A stretch of 64,000 nucleotides of DNA. Origin: Pseudomonas sp. TH43 (GTDB lineage Bacteria; Pseudomonadota; Gammaproteobacteria; Pseudomonadales; Pseudomonadaceae). This document shows positions 62,766-64,000 of this stretch, in pieces. Each line of letters begins with the position of its first letter. Position 1 is the stretch's first letter. A model generated the notes under the pieces. That model worked only from the letters and a program-made list of their open reading frames with translations. It did no database searches and was not told where the DNA came from. The position numbers and the translations under genes are program-made. Location: contig NZ_JAEKFI010000002.1 in the NCBI RefSeq assembly GCF_016650635.1, positions 186,001-250,000 of the forward strand. Reading direction: 5' to 3'.

Positions 62766-64000
62766 ATGGTCGCTCTGTTTCATCTTTCTCCCGTCCTGTT
62801 GGTCACCGCCATGCTCGTCGTGCTGCGCCGCCCACCCGTACACGCAGCCATCGCAGGCACGTTGTTGGTGGTAGTGCTGTGGCTCGCTGGTATCGCTGAT
62901 GCGTGGCAATGGGCGAGCCTGCTCGCCGCCGCCGAAGACACCGTCGTGCTGTTCGCCAGCACCGCTTTCGTGATTGTGCCGGGGCTGGCGTTCGTCATCG
63001 TCATCGAGCGTCTGGGCGTGAATCTGGCCCTGAGCCAATGGGTGCGTTCGCTGGGACTGGGACGCGGCGATCAACTGGTGTTCATCGTTCTCGGACTGGC
63101 ACCGTTGCTGGAAGCCATGACCGGTTTCGGCGTGTCCTTGATCGCCACGGTGCCGTTGCTCTTGAGCCTATTCGAGCGCCGGGTTGCGCTGCGCATTGCC
63201 CTGACCGGCATGGCCATCATGCCGTGGGGAACGTTGGGCCTGGCCACGGTGATCGGCGCCTCGCTGGCTCATCTTGACGCGCGGGCGCTGGCGGCGACTT
63301 CAGCACTGACCAGTGCACCGGTGTTCCTCGTTTTGAGTGCGCTGGCGCTGTTCCTCGCCGGCGTGCGTGAGGCGCGGGAATGGCGCGCGCTGGGTCTGTT
63401 CTGGCTGGTGTTTGTCGGCGTGCTCTACGTGGCGAGTCGCTGGCTGGGGCCGGAAGTCGCCGGTGTCGCGGCGGGACTGCTGACCGCCAGCACCGTTCTG
63501 GCCAGTGGGTTATGGCGTCTGCATCGCCGCAGCAACGGCCACGGTTCAGTGCACTGGCCACGTCAGGCCTGGCCGTATCTGGCGCTGATTGTCAGCATTG
63601 TTGCGTTGAAAACCTTGTGGGCCCTCACCGCCTGGCAGGATCTGTGGGTCGTTCACGGTGCCCAAGTGACCTGGAAACCCCTGGCCTCGCCGGGTGTTGC
63701 CTTGCTGCTGGTGTTGCTCGGGCTGGAACTGCATCGGCGGAAAACACCGCGCTCAACGAGCCCCGACATCAGCCTGCCGGCAGCCTTGGTGGCGCGGGCC
63801 AAGCGACCGCTGCTGACGATTTTTTTCTTCCTGGCGATGTCGCAGATGATGGTCAAGGCCGGATTCCTCGCGGGCCTGATGCAACTGCTCGCCGGCCTGT
63901 CGCCCACCGCAGCAACATCTGTGGTTAGCCTGCTGGGCGCACTGTCGGGTTACATGACCGGATCGAACGTCGGTGGCAACGCGATCTTCATGCCGGCCAT
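62766..64000 (+). CDS. Lactate permease (LctP)-family transporter (3' end outside window)
   Basis: At least 411 residues of an inner-membrane permease whose frame is open to the right edge. From ATG 62766 (MVALFHLSPVLLV) it has repeated helices and two family signatures: LLEAMTGFGVSLIATVP, corresponding to the EAxxGFG motif of L-lactate permeases, and LSGYMTGSNVGGNAIF, corresponding to the FLTGSxTSSN-type motif near the C-terminus. The full protein would be around 500-550 residues. The substrate is probably a monocarboxylate such as lactate or glycolate, but the branch is divergent. It is divergent from the Lrp-family regulator. Confidence 0.85.
   Translation, partial: MVALFHLSPVLLVTAMLVVLRRPPVHAAIAGTLLVVVLWLAGIADAWQWASLLAAAEDTVVLFASTAFVIVPGLAFVIVIERLGVNLALSQWVRSLGLGRGDQLVFIVLGLAPLLEAMTGFGVSLIATVPLLLSLFERRVALRIALTGMAIMPWGTLGLATVIGASLAHLDARALAATSALTSAPVFLVLSALALFLAGVREAREWRALGLFWLVFVGVLYVASRWLGPEVAGVAAGLLTASTVLASGLWRLHRRSNGHGSVHWPRQAWPYLALIVSIVALKTLWALTAWQDLWVVHGAQVTWKPLASPGVALLLVLLGLELHRRKTPRSTSPDISLPAALVARAKRPLLTIFFFLAMSQMMVKAGFLAGLMQLLAGLSPTAATSVVSLLGALSGYMTGSNVGGNAIFMPA

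Overview
The window looks like chromosomal DNA of a fluorescent Pseudomonas (P. fluorescens group). It is GC-rich, and its intergenic spaces carry the short REP palindromes typical of that group (TGTAGGAGC...GCTCCTACA). The gene families also fit: cyn, ben/cat, hydroxyproline catabolism, serralysin, TonB/ECF iron uptake and an FeS photolyase. I see no rRNA, tRNA, CRISPR array, phage or intact insertion sequence. It reads as a patchwork of catabolic, transport and stress modules.

Layout. 1-8.6 kb: the end of a GMC oxidoreductase, an MHS-family transporter, a DUF427 protein, a lone serralysin (aprA), topB behind a consensus LexA box, a GNAT acetyltransferase and a conserved small protein. 8.7-10.9 kb: the cyanate module cynR / cynS-cynT. 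11-14 kb: a ProA-like aldehyde dehydrogenase and glutaminase glsA around a compound REP array. 14-20.6 kb: cell-envelope genes (two divergent L,D-transpeptidases, a SleB-type hydrolase, a CAP-domain protein) and an MFS pump with a LysR regulator. 20.7-27.7 kb: seven tightly packed minus-strand genes joining a 2-oxoglutarate/Fe(II) oxygenase, a methionine-type ABC importer (MetQ-MetN-MetI) and a ribose-type ABC importer. 28.2-35.5 kb: benR, benABCD and catBCA, converting benzoate to 3-oxoadipate enol-lactone, with two BenR/XylS-type sites at the ben promoter. 36-39.5 kb: two lipoproteins, an AraC regulator with a LysE exporter, and a PAS-AraC regulator. 39.7-46.3 kb: a complete trans-4-hydroxy-L-proline pathway (permease, epimerase, deaminase, semialdehyde dehydrogenase, FAD dehydrogenase). 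46.4-49.6 kb: a D-galactose-dehydrogenase-like protein, a zinc alcohol dehydrogenase and trmK. 49.6-53.6 kb: ECF sigma factor, FecR anti-sigma and TonB siderophore receptor behind a Fur-like box. 53.7-56.4 kb: a NemR-like TetR repressor, a DJ-1/PfpI protein and the old yellow enzyme nemA, linked by three copies of one operator. 56.5-61.3 kb: candidate LitR-type direct repeats, a DUF3833 lipoprotein, an FeS (6-4) photolyase and a PAS hybrid histidine kinase. 61.4-64 kb: YcaC hydrolase, an Lrp-family regulator and a lactate-permease-family transporter cut by the window edge.

The most distinctive points are the seven-gene hybrid ABC/oxygenase operon, the LexA box before topB, ben and cat genes run together without catR, the three-site NemR-type regulon, the putative light-responsive photolyase operon, and REP elements that supply or displace stop codons of neighbouring genes. 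Functional calls are read from protein sequence and conserved residues without database searches.
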